DNA of 13,699 nucleotides from Verrucomicrobiota bacterium. Lineage in GTDB: Bacteria; Verrucomicrobiota; Verrucomicrobiia; Opitutales; Opitutaceae. Location of the stretch: contig JAURJO010000396.1 in assembly GCA_030832235.1 (NCBI GenBank), forward strand, positions 1 to 13,699, in the 5' to 3' direction. The position numbers and the translations under genes were made by a program. The notes under the pieces were generated by a model that did not search any database, was not told the origin of the DNA, and saw only the letters and a list, made by a program, of their open reading frames with translations. The stretch's first letter is position 1. Every line of letters starts with the position of its first letter. This document shows, in pieces, positions 6,567 to 13,170 of this stretch.

Positions 6567-7526
6567 ATGCCGCCCCATCCGCCGATCGTCGTGCTCGCCG
6601 AGGCGGACTGGCACGCCCGTCAGGCCGATCATGCGGCCCGCGTGCGCCGCTGGACGGAACCGCACCGCTTACGCGCCGGCCGCGGCGAGAAGCATCCGGT
6701 CCTCGATTTCCTTTTCACCTACTACGCGTTCCGCCCCGCCTGGCTCGAGCGCTGGCATCCGGGCCCGGGGGTGGCGCTCGCCGGCGAAAGCGCCCGCGGG
6801 TTTCTCCGCTGGCCGGAGTACGTTGAAATCGAAAGCCAAGCCGGCTTCACGGTGATGCTGGATGCCGGCGCGCTGCCGGCGCACCGCCGGGAATTCGTGA
6901 CGTGGCTGCGCGGTCTGCTGACGGCGATGCAGGCGCGGCCGCCGTTTTTCGGCTGCTTCGGACTGCACGAGTGGGCCATGGTTTACCGCCAAACGCCCGC
7001 CGAGACGCGCCACAACGCGTGGCCGCTGCGGTTTTCACCGGAGGAAACCGCCCGCGTGGTCGAGTCGGCCACGGTCACGTGCTCGCACTTCGACGCGTTC
7101 CGGTTCTTCACCGCCCCGGCGCGTCCGCTCAACCGCCTGCAACCCGCGCGGAACACGACCTCCGCTTTGGAACAGCGCGGCTGCCTGCACGCCAACATGG
7201 ATCTCTACAAATGGGCGTTCAAACTCGCTCCTTTCACTCCCGCCGAGCTCACCGCCGATTGCTTCGAACTGGCCGCGGCCATCCGTGAGATCGACATGCG
7301 CGCCAGCCCCTACGACCTGCGCGGGCTCGGCTTCGAGCCGATCGCCATCGAGACTCCGGCCGGACGCGCGGAGTACGAGCGGCACCAGCGGGGATTCGCG
7401 GCGCGCGGTGAGCCGCTGCGGGCGCGGCTAGTAAGCCTCTGCGACCGGCTGCTCGCGGAGGGCCCGGGCAAGTACGCCGTCGCGGGCGATGACCGGACGG
7501 GATCGCCTACACCCGCTCCAGCTTGA
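6567..7526 (+). CDS. Conserved protein of the family annotated as 3-methyladenine DNA glycosylase
   Basis: A 319-aa soluble protein. Its conserved blocks are EKHPVLDFLFTYYAFRP (41-57), RWHPG (62-66), CFGLHEWAMVYR (130-141), SHFDAFRFF (173-181), RGCLHANMDLYKW (204-216) and MRASPYDL (244-251). From memory these match a bacterial family that databases often label 3-methyladenine DNA glycosylase. I see none of the helix-hairpin-helix, AlkD or AAG features of proven alkyl-base glycosylases, so that label should be treated as unproven. The conserved His, Glu and Asp residues suggest an enzyme. The frame stays open upstream into the preceding gene (GTG/ATG from 6408), but family similarity begins near the ATG at 6567, which has a weak GGAG 12 nt upstream. 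Its 3' end overlaps the convergent gene by 20 bp. Confidence 0.82.
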   Translation: MPPHPPIVVLAEADWHARQADHAARVRRWTEPHRLRAGRGEKHPVLDFLFTYYAFRPAWLERWHPGPGVALAGESARGFLRWPEYVEIESQAGFTVMLDAGALPAHRREFVTWLRGLLTAMQARPPFFGCFGLHEWAMVYRQTPAETRHNAWPLRFSPEETARVVESATVTCSHFDAFRFFTAPARPLNRLQPARNTTSALEQRGCLHANMDLYKWAFKLAPFTPAELTADCFELAAAIREIDMRASPYDLRGLGFEPIAIETPAGRAEYERHQRGFAARGEPLRARLVSLCDRLLAEGPGKYAVAGDDRTGSPTPAPA

Positions 7527-8592
7527 GCGGATAGGTCTGGCCGGAGGCGAACTGGGCCACGTAAAGGCTGCCGTCGTCGTCGACCGCGAGATCGTGTGGA
7601 TGCGTGAACACCGGCTCCCGGCTGCGCATGCGACGGAGGCGGCCGGCGTCGTCGTACTCCGGCGCGGTCCCGCCCACGTTCGAGAGCACGCGCAGATCGC
7701 CATCCAGCACCGAAACAAAACCACGGCTGGCGCGGTCCTGCGGCCAGTTGTCGGCGAGGTGCGCCACGAAGAAATGGCCGCCGTGCAGTCGGACCTGACG
7801 CGGGTTGCCACCAGGCAGTTCAGTGCGGCCGAGTTTCGAGCCGTCGAGTCCCAGTCGCAGCAAGTGCTGCTGGTCGCTCATCGCGATCAACAACGTTGGA
7901 CGGGCGGCGTCGCGCGTATCCGCCATACCGCCGTGCGGCCCCCAATGAGTGATGCCGCCCTCCTCGCCGCCGAAGATGCGGCGAAATTTCCCGTCGGGTC
8001 CGTGGTGGCAGATGTAATCGCGGCCGTAACCGTCGAGGATGAAGAAGTCGCCCGCGGGCAGGTGGAGCGTCCAGGACGGGCGGTACTGCTTTTCCTCGGT
8101 GTACTTCCCCGTGTGCTGCGGCCAGCGCCATTCCTCGAGCAACGTGCCGTCGAGGGTGGTCTTCACCACCCGCGCGGTGTTGAGATCGGTGATGAACAGC
8201 ACTTCCCGGGCACCCTCGGTCACAATCGACAACCCATGCGCGCCGGGAAAACGCGTGCCCCATTTGTGCACGAGACGGCCGGCGCGGTCGTAGACGATGA
8301 CGTTGTTGGCCGGGTGGTTGGTAAGCAGGATCACGTGCCCCTCGCGGTCACGCACGATGCCGTGGCAATCCTTCACCGGAGTGGCCGGCCCCAGCTGCCC
8401 CCAGCCGGGCACGAGTCGGTAGCGGAATTTGCCCTGGCCAAGCACCGCGTCTGGCGACTGCGCCCGAACCCACGGCGCCCCGCCGGAGGCGAGCGTCGCT
8501 CCGGCGGCCGCCGCAGCCCGAAGGAAGGAACGGCGGCTAGAGAAAAGCGGGAGGCAGGCCGGGGATTCCGCGAGCGGATCGGAGGTGGTCAT
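7507..8592 (-). CDS. Tat-exported NHL-type beta-propeller protein
   Basis: A 361-aa protein. The N-terminus has a twin-arginine signal: SSRRSFLRAAAAAGATLASG (residues 18-37), cleaved probably after VRA (about 44). The mature part has repeated propeller strands: DCHGIVRDREGHVILLTNHPANNVIVYD (75-102), a similar block with FILDGYGRDYICHHGPDGKF (184-203) and a last unit with PHDLAVDDDGSLYVAQF (332-348). This fits the six-bladed NHL fold seen in peptidyl-hydroxyglycine lyases and many exported proteins of Planctomycetes and Verrucomicrobia. The role here is unknown. Tat export suggests folding, perhaps with metal, before transport. The frame is open to an ATG at 8652, but the start at 8592 puts the twin arginines at a normal distance (20-21). 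It converges with the preceding plus-strand gene. Confidence 0.88.
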   Translation of the reverse strand: MTTSDPLAESPACLPLFSSRRSFLRAAAAAGATLASGGAPWVRAQSPDAVLGQGKFRYRLVPGWGQLGPATPVKDCHGIVRDREGHVILLTNHPANNVIVYDRAGRLVHKWGTRFPGAHGLSIVTEGAREVLFITDLNTARVVKTTLDGTLLEEWRWPQHTGKYTEEKQYRPSWTLHLPAGDFFILDGYGRDYICHHGPDGKFRRIFGGEEGGITHWGPHGGMADTRDAARPTLLIAMSDQQHLLRLGLDGSKLGRTELPGGNPRQVRLHGGHFFVAHLADNWPQDRASRGFVSVLDGDLRVLSNVGGTAPEYDDAGRLRRMRSREPVFTHPHDLAVDDDGSLYVAQFASGQTYPLKLERV

Positions 8593-8818
8593 GGTGGGAG
8601 TACGGCAGGCCCCGAGGATAAGGGGAAAACGGAGGTCGGAGGCGAGAACCACGGCAGGGAATCGAGGCAGGCAAGTCGTTCGTACAATCGTTCAAAGCCA
8701 TTTTTCCCGCGACGATTCCTCCCGATCACACGATGGTCTCATCCATCTCCGCGATCGGAGAAATCTGAGGTTCACATTCACCACCCTCGGAACGGCTTTC
8801 GGCCGTCACGAGCTCAGC

Positions 8819-8847
8819 ATAGTCCGCGGCGAGCGGCCGCGGCTACA
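8819..8847 (-). repeat. REP-like hairpin, copy A
   Basis: Read on the minus strand, TGTAG (8847-8843) is followed by the stem CCGCGGC, the loop CGCTC, the stem GCCGCGG and then ACTAT. The stem is a perfect 7 bp. GTAG at the 5' foot of a hairpin is the known mark of REP elements handled by REP-associated tyrosine transposases (RAYTs). Copy B has the same layout in the opposite orientation. Confidence 0.6.
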
Positions 8848-8903
8848 ACGGACGGCTTCCGTCCCGAAATACCAGACCGACCTTCGTCAGGAAACGCGTG
8901 CGA

Positions 8904-8932
8904 TGTAGCCGAGGGCGCCTCCCTCGGATAGT
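8904..8932 (+). repeat. REP-like hairpin, copy B
   Basis: TGTAG (8904-8908) is followed by the stem CCGAGGG (8909-8915), the loop CGCCT, the stem CCCTCGG (8921-8927) and ATAGT. The stem is a perfect 7 bp. Compared with copy A, two stem positions have changed and both partner bases have changed to keep pairing. The two copies point away from each other across a 56-bp spacer, like a REP doublet. Confidence 0.6.
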
Positions 8933-9324
8933 CGGAAGCTCCTTCCGCCCCTTCCTTCCTCACTGCCTCTCATTATCTGCCCACCGAAGCAGGGGCACTC
9001 GCCCGTCTAAGCGCGACGTAGCCCAATTGACGCTTCGGTCGCGGCGGAGCCGCACTGGACTATCCGCAGTCAAAAATTCGGAGACCGCAGGGGCACCCGA
9101 CGCGAGACGAAATCTGAATTCTCCCAGCCATCAGCTCCGGCTGCACCGGACGTCTTTCACTCCGCGGTTCCGACCAAGGGGATGATGCTCGGTTTCCCGC
9201 GTCCCGGCTTTCCACATTCACCCCGGCCGGAATGGGTATCGGTTTCAGCGGATCGGCGCCGGTAACGGTCCTTCTCCTCATTGGGGCTGGTCGGCGGCGG
9301 CGGTGCGGCTAGGTTCCGGGGCCC

Positions 9325-10212
9325 ATGCCTGTCCTGCTGCAATCGCCGCCCGTCCAGCTGAGCCTGCTCGCGGCGTTTCTGTACGCGGCGGGCGCGTTGG
9401 TCATCAAACGCTCCGCGGAGCTCGGCGTCGGCGTCTGGCGCACGGCCTTCGTCGCCAACCTCCTCTGCGCGCTGCTGTTTCTGCCGCTGCTCGCGCTCGG
9501 GGGCGAGATCCACGCCGGCCTTTGGTGGCAGCCCATGGTCACCGGGGCGTGTTTCGTCGCGGGGCAGTGGCTCACGTTCATCGCGTTTGAACGGGGCGAC
9601 GTCTCGGTCGCCACTCCCGTACTTGGGATCAAGATCCTGCTGGTCGCCGTGCTCGTCACCGCGATCGGCGGCGAACGCCTGCCGCCGCGGATCTGGGCGG
9701 CGGCCGGGCTCGCGACGCTCGGCATCGCGCTGCTCAACCGCCGGCCCGCGGCGGGCGTGCCGCACGACATCGGCCGCACCGTGCTCACGGCCGGAGCCGC
9801 GGCGACGGTCTTCGCGGTCTTTGATGTACTGGTGCAAGTGTGGTCCCCGCACTGGGGCACCGGCCGCTTCCTGCCTCTCACTCTCGGGTGCGCGGCGCTG
9901 CTTTCGTTCGCGCTGGTGCCGCGTTTCCGCGCACCGCTCTCGGCGATCAACCGGCCGGCCTGGCCGTGGCTCGTCGGTGGCGCGCTGCTGATCGGGCTGC
10001 AGTCGGTGATCTTCGTCTCCACCATCGCCCGGTGGGGCCAGGTCGCGGTGAGCAACGTCGCCTACAGCTCGCGCGGACTCTGGAGCATCGTGCTCGTCTG
10101 GTTCGCGAGCCGCTGGCTGGGCGGCCGCGAGCGCATCGAGGGCCGCCTCCTCGTCTGGCGGCTGGCCGGAGCCACACTCATGATCTCGGCCGTGGCCCTC
10201 GTCGCCGCTTGA
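9325..10212 (+). CDS. EamA/DMT-superfamily transporter
   Basis: A 295-aa, almost wholly hydrophobic inner-membrane protein with about ten membrane segments in two homologous halves, the normal size and layout for the drug/metabolite transporter superfamily. The first EamA repeat ends with AFERGDVSVATPVLGIKILLVAVL (87-110). The second ends with VAVSNVAYSSRGLWSIVLVWF (240-260), in the same position relative to the end of its half, and is followed by a basic loop and a last segment (279-294). Substrates in this superfamily include amino acids and other small metabolites, usually exported; none can be named here. The start ATG at 9325 has no clear Shine-Dalgarno but begins directly before the first membrane segment. 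The next gene begins 4 bp after the stop, so the two are probably co-transcribed. Confidence 0.9.
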   Translation: MPVLLQSPPVQLSLLAAFLYAAGALVIKRSAELGVGVWRTAFVANLLCALLFLPLLALGGEIHAGLWWQPMVTGACFVAGQWLTFIAFERGDVSVATPVLGIKILLVAVLVTAIGGERLPPRIWAAAGLATLGIALLNRRPAAGVPHDIGRTVLTAGAAATVFAVFDVLVQVWSPHWGTGRFLPLTLGCAALLSFALVPRFRAPLSAINRPAWPWLVGGALLIGLQSVIFVSTIARWGQVAVSNVAYSSRGLWSIVLVWFASRWLGGRERIEGRLLVWRLAGATLMISAVALVAA

Positions 10213-10216
10213 ACCG

Positions 10217-11860
10217 ATGACGCCCGCGAGATTCAAGGGACAACCCGCCCGGCTCTCCCACACGCTCCTCGCGGCCGGGGCACTTCTGCTCGCGGCCGGC
10301 TGCGGACGTTCAGATCCGGCGGCAACCGCCGGTGGTCGCGCGGGCGTGCTCCTCGTCGGCAACGGCGCCGAGATCCAGTCCCTCGATCCCCACCTCGCCG
10401 GCGGCAGCGTCGATCATAACGTCCTCTGCACGCTCTTCGAGGGCTTGCTCACCCTGGACGAGCAGACGCTGACCCCGCGACCTGGTGCGGCGGAGCGCTG
10501 GGAAACCTCGGCCGACGGGCTCACCTACACCTTTCATCTGCGCCGCGACGCAAAATGGTCGAATGGCGATCCGCTCACGTCGCGGGACTTCCTGTTCAGC
10601 TTCCGCCGCGCGCTTTCGCCCAAGTTCGCCTCGGAGTACCGCGACGCGCTCTACCCGGTCCGCAACGCGGAGGCGTTCGCCAAGGGACGCGTCACCAACT
10701 TCGCCGAGACCGGCTTCGCCGCGCCGGACGACCACACGCTGGTGATCACGCTCGCGCAGCCCGCCGCGTATTTTCCCACCGTGCTGCGCGCCAACGTCTG
10801 CTTTCCCGTCCACGCACCTTCGGTGGAACGCGACGGGGCGCGGGCCGACGACCGCACTGGACGTTGGACCAACGCGCGACCACTCGTGGGCAACGGTCCG
10901 TTCCGATTGGTGGAATGGCGCGACCACCGGCACCTGGAGGTCGAGCGCAACCCGCATTACTGGGACGCCACCCGCGTGCGGCTTAAGGGCATCCGGTTCC
11001 ACCCCGCCGAGTCGACGCAGGCGCAGGAGCTGGCCTTCCGCGCGGGCCAGCTGCACACGACGTGGGACGTGCCACTCACGAAGGTGGCCGTTTACCAACG
11101 GGAATCTCCCGGGCTACTGCGCGTGGAACCGTACTTCGAGAGTTACTTCATCCGCTTCAACACGCGCCATCCGGTGCTCCGCGACACCCGTGTCCGACGT
11201 GCACTGGCGCTCGCGATCGACCGCGCGGCGATCACGCGCGATGTGCTGCGCGGCGGTCAGGCTCCAGCCAACGCGCTCACTCCACCCGGGCTCGGCGGCT
11301 ACCAACCGCCGGCCGCCGTGCCGTACGATCCCGCGGCGGCGCGAGAACTCCTCGCCGCCGCCGGCTTCCCGGGCGGCCGCGGACTGGCGCCGCTCGAGCT
11401 CTCGACCATCTCCTCGGAGATCAACCAAAGCATCGCCGAGGCGCTGCAGGCGATGTGGCGGAAGGAGCTCGGGATCGAGGCCCGCATCCTGCGCAAGGAG
11501 TTCAAGGTGCTCCTCGATTCGCTGGACACGCTCGGCTACGAGCTCGCGCGCGGGCGCTGGATCGCCGAGTACCCTGATCCGCTCACGTACCTCTCCATCT
11601 TCACGACCGGCAACGGTGTGAACGGCACCGGCTTCTCCGACGTCAGGTACGACGAACTGGTGGCCGCCGCGGCGCAGGCGCCCTCGCCCCAAGCGCGCCT
11701 GGAGATGTTGCGGCGCGCGGAGGCGCATCTGCTGGAACAGATGCCGATCGCCCCGATTTACTGGGGATCGCGCACCACCCTCGTCGCCGCCTCGGTGCGC
11801 GGCTGGAAGCCTTCTCCGCTCGGGTTCCGCAACTACAAGGACGTCTGGCTCGAGCCCTGA
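10217..11860 (+). CDS. OppA-type peptide-binding lipoprotein (extracellular solute-binding family 5)
   Basis: A 547-aa substrate-binding protein of the length usual for OppA. The lipoprotein signal ends LLLAAGC, with the acylated Cys at 29. Family signposts: SLDPHLAGG (55-63), LFEGLLTLD (73-81), the long signature AERWETSADGLTYTFHLRRD...WSNGDPLTSRDFLFSFRRAL (92-133), NGPFRLVEW (226-234) and NPHYWD (245-250). Later come YFIRFNTRHPVLRDTRVRRALALAIDR and a C-terminal EQMPIAPIYWG region. It should bind oligopeptides or similar ligands in the periplasm and deliver them to an ABC importer. No oppBCDF genes are in the window; upstream is an EamA permease, 4 bp away. It may therefore serve a distant importer, or be used for sensing or cell-wall peptide recycling, which is inference. 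Confidence 0.92.
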   Translation: MTPARFKGQPARLSHTLLAAGALLLAAGCGRSDPAATAGGRAGVLLVGNGAEIQSLDPHLAGGSVDHNVLCTLFEGLLTLDEQTLTPRPGAAERWETSADGLTYTFHLRRDAKWSNGDPLTSRDFLFSFRRALSPKFASEYRDALYPVRNAEAFAKGRVTNFAETGFAAPDDHTLVITLAQPAAYFPTVLRANVCFPVHAPSVERDGARADDRTGRWTNARPLVGNGPFRLVEWRDHRHLEVERNPHYWDATRVRLKGIRFHPAESTQAQELAFRAGQLHTTWDVPLTKVAVYQRESPGLLRVEPYFESYFIRFNTRHPVLRDTRVRRALALAIDRAAITRDVLRGGQAPANALTPPGLGGYQPPAAVPYDPAAARELLAAAGFPGGRGLAPLELSTISSEINQSIAEALQAMWRKELGIEARILRKEFKVLLDSLDTLGYELARGRWIAEYPDPLTYLSIFTTGNGVNGTGFSDVRYDELVAAAAQAPSPQARLEMLRRAEAHLLEQMPIAPIYWGSRTTLVAASVRGWKPSPLGFRNYKDVWLEP

Positions 11861-11939
11861 ACCGGTTTCGAGGCCAATCACGCCTTGTCTCGCCGCCAGG
11901 CCGGAAGCACGCTGCGCACACCGACCCGAGGACCGCCGA

Positions 11940-12437
11940 GTGAGAGCGACTGACCACCAGCCAACAATCCGGACCGCCGCCGCCCGCGCGCGGAGGATGC
12001 TGTCGCGCGGCTTCACCATCCTCGAGGTCACGATGGCCTCCTTCGTCCTGGCCCTCGGAATCGCGACCTCGATCATCGCGATCCAGTCGGGCCTCAAGTT
12101 CATCGACGTCGCGCGCGACACCACCCTCGCCTCGCAGATCCTGCAGAGCGAAATCGAACGCATCCGGATGATGAGCTGGACGTCCGTCACCGCGTTGCCC
12201 GCCTCGGCAGAGGTCAGCCTGTCCGACATATTCTCCTCCTCGGCGACGCTTGCCCGCCGGTTCACCGTCACCCGTACGGTCGAGTCCGACACTTCCCGGC
12301 CGTCCGACGTGCGACTGATAACCCTGGCGGTGAAGTGGCGTTCCGTTGATGGACGGATGCAAACCCGCAGCTTCCAGGCGAAGTACATCCGCAACGGTCT
12401 GTACGATTATTTCTACACCGTCGCCCGCTCATCGTAG
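11940..12437 (+). CDS. Type IV prepilin-like protein, PilV-like minor pilin
   Basis: A 165-aa prepilin. The cleavage motif is RG|FTILEVTMASFVLALGIA (from 24), with glycine at -1 and glutamate at +5, followed by a hydrophobic helix (25-50). The globular part is small and includes a segment with VTRTVESDT...RLITLAVKWRS, resembling the PilV/GspI group. The start is GTG at 11940, with GAGGA at 11928-11932 seven nt upstream. ATG at 11997 would give the shorter leader MLSRG, but the GGAGG there abuts the ATG and cannot act as its ribosome site. It is the first of three genes that look like a minor-pilin (pilV-pilW-pilX) cluster and would be processed by PilD and built into a pilus or pseudopilus in the inner membrane. 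Confidence 0.88.
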   Translation: MRATDHQPTIRTAAARARRMLSRGFTILEVTMASFVLALGIATSIIAIQSGLKFIDVARDTTLASQILQSEIERIRMMSWTSVTALPASAEVSLSDIFSSSATLARRFTVTRTVESDTSRPSDVRLITLAVKWRSVDGRMQTRSFQAKYIRNGLYDYFYTVARSS

Positions 12438-12449
12438 CGCGAATAGAAC

Positions 12450-12456
12450 GGAGGAG
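12450..12456 (+). promoter_or_regulatory. Strong Shine-Dalgarno upstream of the PilW-like gene
   Basis: GGAGGAG is the best ribosome-binding sequence seen in the window. It lies just left of the inverted-repeat element and 9 nt before the ATG at 12466, which is itself inside the repeat arm. This favours 12466 over the downstream GTG as the start. If the two repeat arms pair in the mRNA, the ATG would be buried in the stem. Confidence 0.5.
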
Positions 12457-12457
12457 A

Positions 12458-12610
12458 AACCACGGATGGACACGGATAAACACGGATTAATCGGGAGCTT
12501 TACGGCGGCTCCGGGACGCCCACCCGCGACGGGAGGCGCCGGCCAGGTCAGCGACCAATCAGGGGGTTCAGCGGGCGCGAATCCGTGTCCATCCGTGTCC
12601 ATCCGTGGTT
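12458..12610. repeat. Inverted-repeat element with 31-bp arms made of CACGGAT units
   Basis: The left arm (12458-12488) begins AACCACGGATGGACACGGAT. The right arm (12580-12610) is its reverse complement with 29 of 31 positions matching; the two mismatches are AA against GG in the third unit. Each arm is three 10-bp units of the type ACACGGATNN. The arms enclose 91 bp. From memory, dispersed copies of such ACCACGGATGGACACGGAT tracts occur between genes in Verrucomicrobia and related bacteria. I see no target-site duplication and no transposase. The element lies between the first two pilin genes and covers the 5' end of the second. Confidence 0.82.
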
Positions 12611-13170
12611 CCACCGCCTCGGTATCGCCACCCGGGAACGTCTCCCGTCGCGCGGCCTTCACGCTGGTGGAGATGATGGTGGGAGCCACGCTTTCCGGCT
12701 TCATCCTCGCCGGCGTGCTCTCGACGTTCCTCTTCATGGGCCGCACGGGCGCGAACATCCGCAATTATAGCGACATGGAATCCCAGGCGCGCCGCGCCCT
12801 CGAGCAATTCGCGCAGGATGTGCGGCAGGCGAGCGCGGTGAGCTGGACGAACGACACTACCATCGTGCTCACGGTCGACAGCGCGAGCGTGACCTACGCC
12901 TACGCGTCGGGGTCGTTCACGCGCCGTACGACCGCAGGCACGTCGACGCTGCTGAGCGGAATCACGAGCTTTTCGTTCAAAGCCTACAGCATCACCGGCG
13001 CGGAGATCACCGGCATCGGCACGACGACAACGCTGGCCTCGGCCAACCTGAACACCAAGCAGCTGCAGATTTCCCTCGAGGCGGCGCGCAGCAGCACGAC
13101 CGTCGCCACCGCCACCAACACGGTGCTCTCGGCCCGCTTCATCCTGCGCAACAAGCGCGTCACGGCATGA
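12466..13170 (+). CDS. Type IV prepilin-like protein, PilW-like minor pilin
   Basis: A 234-aa protein from the ATG at 12466. The prepilin motif is RRAA|FTLVEMMVGATLSGFILAG, with the mature start at about residue 65, glutamate at +5 and alanine rather than glycine at -1. A hydrophobic helix and ...ESQARRALEQFAQDVRQAS follow, as in PilW/GspJ-type pilins. The globular part is Thr/Ser-rich beta sequence. The start is unusual. GGAGGAG at 12450-12456 lies 9 nt before this ATG, which falls inside the left repeat arm and gives a 64-residue leader made largely of translated repeat. GTG at 12595, in the right arm, would give a 21-residue leader but has no ribosome site. The frame is open further up to ATG 12346, which overlaps the PilV-like gene and is unlikely. 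Its stop overlaps the next start (ATGA). Confidence 0.85.
   Translation: MDTDKHGLIGSFTAAPGRPPATGGAGQVSDQSGGSAGANPCPSVSIRGSTASVSPPGNVSRRAAFTLVEMMVGATLSGFILAGVLSTFLFMGRTGANIRNYSDMESQARRALEQFAQDVRQASAVSWTNDTTIVLTVDSASVTYAYASGSFTRRTTAGTSTLLSGITSFSFKAYSITGAEITGIGTTTTLASANLNTKQLQISLEAARSSTTVATATNTVLSARFILRNKRVTA

Larger units (their letters stand above)
8593..9324. other. Non-coding region with REP-like hairpins
   Basis: This 732-bp gap separates the divergent Tat-propeller and EamA genes. Open frames crossing it are antisense shadows of flanking genes or lack any protein-like pattern. It holds the paired GTAG hairpins at 8819-8932, a possible third degenerate copy at 9018-9063, small hairpins CTCCG/CGGAG (8747-8760) and ACGGC/GCCGT (8792-8806), and the 10-bp direct repeat GCAGGGGCAC at 8989-8998 and 9087-9096. 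Promoters for both flanking genes should also lie here, but none is convincing by eye. Confidence 0.7.

Noticed and set aside
7489..8931. 480-aa open frame on the plus strand
   Set aside because: It is antisense to the Tat-propeller gene and continues into the non-coding region; its composition is that of a shadow.
8593..9324. A small gene or decayed transposase in the long gap
   Set aside because: No frame here has a plausible start with protein-like composition, and no transposase motif is visible on either strand.
9157..10362. 401-aa open frame on the minus strand
   Set aside because: It is antisense to the EamA gene and very rich in Arg, Glu, Asp and Gln without hydrophobic core pattern.
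11847..11856. GGCTCGAGCC palindrome as a terminator of the OppA-type gene
   Set aside because: It lies within the coding sequence before the stop, is only 5 bp per arm with no loop, and no T-run follows.
11114..12394. 426-aa open frame on the minus strand
   Set aside because: It is antisense to the OppA-type and PilV-like genes, both strongly supported.
12458..12610. CRISPR-like array from the repeated CACGGAT units
   Set aside because: The units are 10-bp tandem copies with no spacers, arranged as two inverted arms; there are no cas genes.
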